In this document: piece after piece, positions 25,817 to 26,285 of the stretch | Layout: each line of letters opens with the position of its first letter | Position numbering within the stretch: position 1 is the stretch's first letter | Assembly: GCA_029882675.1 (NCBI GenBank) | Contig: JAOUKJ010000003.1 | Span: 1 to 26,285 of the forward strand | DNA: 26,285 bases | Direction of reading: 5' to 3' | Origin: Cyclobacteriaceae bacterium | GTDB taxonomy: Bacteria > Bacteroidota > Bacteroidia > Cytophagales > Cyclobacteriaceae | Program-made: the position numbers and the translations under genes | Notes under the pieces: model-generated | What the model was told of the DNA's origin: nothing | What the model saw: the letters and a program-made list of their open reading frames with translations, nothing else | Databases searched by the model: none

Positions 25817-26285
25817 ATGATTAATTATAAGACGACGGAGGAAATTGATTTAATAAAGGAAGGAGCTGATATCCTGGGTAGAGCACATGGTGAAGTCGCC
25901 AGGTGTGTTAAGGAAGGTGTCACGACGCGTGAATTGGATAAAATCGCAAATGAGTTTATTCACGATCACAATGGTAAACCCTCCTTCCTGAATTATAATG
26001 GATTTCCTGCTTCCCTTTGTATTTCCGTAAATGAAGCGGTTGTACATGGAATACCGGGCGATTATATGTTGAAAAGTGGTGATATAGTATCCATTGATTG
26101 TGGTGTATATTACAAAGGTTTCCATAGTGACTCCGCGTATACTTATGGTGTAGGTGAAGTTGACGAAGATCTAAAAAATCTTCTTCGTATAACGGAACAA
26201 TCACTGTATAAAGGCATCGATGAAGCTGTTTATGGTAAAAGAATAGGTGATGTTTCTTATGCCATACAAAGTTTTATAGATGGAT
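25817..26285 (+). CDS. map: Type I methionine aminopeptidase, 3' end missing
   Basis: ATG at 25817 gives MINYKTTEEIDLIKEGADIL, about 156 residues before the window ends, of roughly 250-260 in the family. It removes the N-terminal Met from new proteins. Visible motifs are NGFPASLCISVNEAVVHGIP with a conserved active-site His, SIDCGVYYKG with a metal-binding Asp, and HSDSAYTYGVG with the second Asp. The later His and Glu ligands are beyond the edge. It follows secY by 6 nt, the usual order in this phylum. Confidence 0.97.
   Translation, partial: MINYKTTEEIDLIKEGADILGRAHGEVARCVKEGVTTRELDKIANEFIHDHNGKPSFLNYNGFPASLCISVNEAVVHGIPGDYMLKSGDIVSIDCGVYYKGFHSDSAYTYGVGEVDEDLKNLLRITEQSLYKGIDEAVYGKRIGDVSYAIQSFIDG

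Overview
This 26.3 kb window looks like the chromosome of a Bacteroidota bacterium, probably a Cytophagales-like member of the phylum; the order is an inference. The supporting signs are low GC, A-rich regions before starts with few Shine-Dalgarno sequences, three close matches to the Bacteroidota sigma-ABfr promoter (TTTG, 19-20 nt, TAnnTTTG), an atpD-atpC pair separate from the other ATP synthase genes, and many small exported proteins of unknown role. No tRNA, rRNA, CRISPR array, insertion sequence or phage gene was found.

Left part (1-10.7 kb) is a mosaic of short transcription units. It begins with a cut-off TIGR01777-type sugar-epimerase-like gene (minus). Next come a two-gene unit for an exported coiled-coil protein and an exported beta-rich protein resembling the 'polymorphic toxin type 23' family, then a headless YceI fragment overlapping the end of that gene. 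divIVA-folB (minus) follows, then a phosphopantetheinyl transferase coupled to an exported thioredoxin-fold protein. After these are a secreted M61 peptidase with a PDZ-like end (minus), a DnaQ-type exonuclease fused to a GIY-YIG nuclease, a pair of exported unknowns, and an ECF sigma factor overlapping a probable small anti-sigma protein (minus).

Middle part (10.7-15.4 kb), all minus strand: atpC and atpD, with a strong terminator and a textbook promoter, then an orphan membrane sensor histidine kinase and an exported beta-repeat protein.

Right part (15.5-26.3 kb) is the S10-spc ribosomal supercluster on the plus strand: rplC-rplD-rplW-rplB-rpsS-rplV-rpsC-rplP-rpmC-rpsQ-rplN-rplX-rplE-rpsN-rpsH-rplF-rplR-rpsE-rpmD-rplO-secY-map (cut by the window end). 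The cluster begins at rplC rather than rpsJ and has its own consensus promoter and leader hairpin. A second consensus promoter lies before rpsH. Spacing inside the cluster is mostly 0-35 nt, with overlaps at rplC/rplD and rplX/rplE.

I do not see a clear, novel multi-gene system. The best leads are the deletion-like junction that created the YceI fragment, the exported pair at 637-2264, a 40-bp perfect palindrome overlapping a candidate promoter at 7.3 kb, a hexanucleotide repeat encoding a Gly-Ser tail on ribosomal protein S3, and the separation of rpsJ from rplC.
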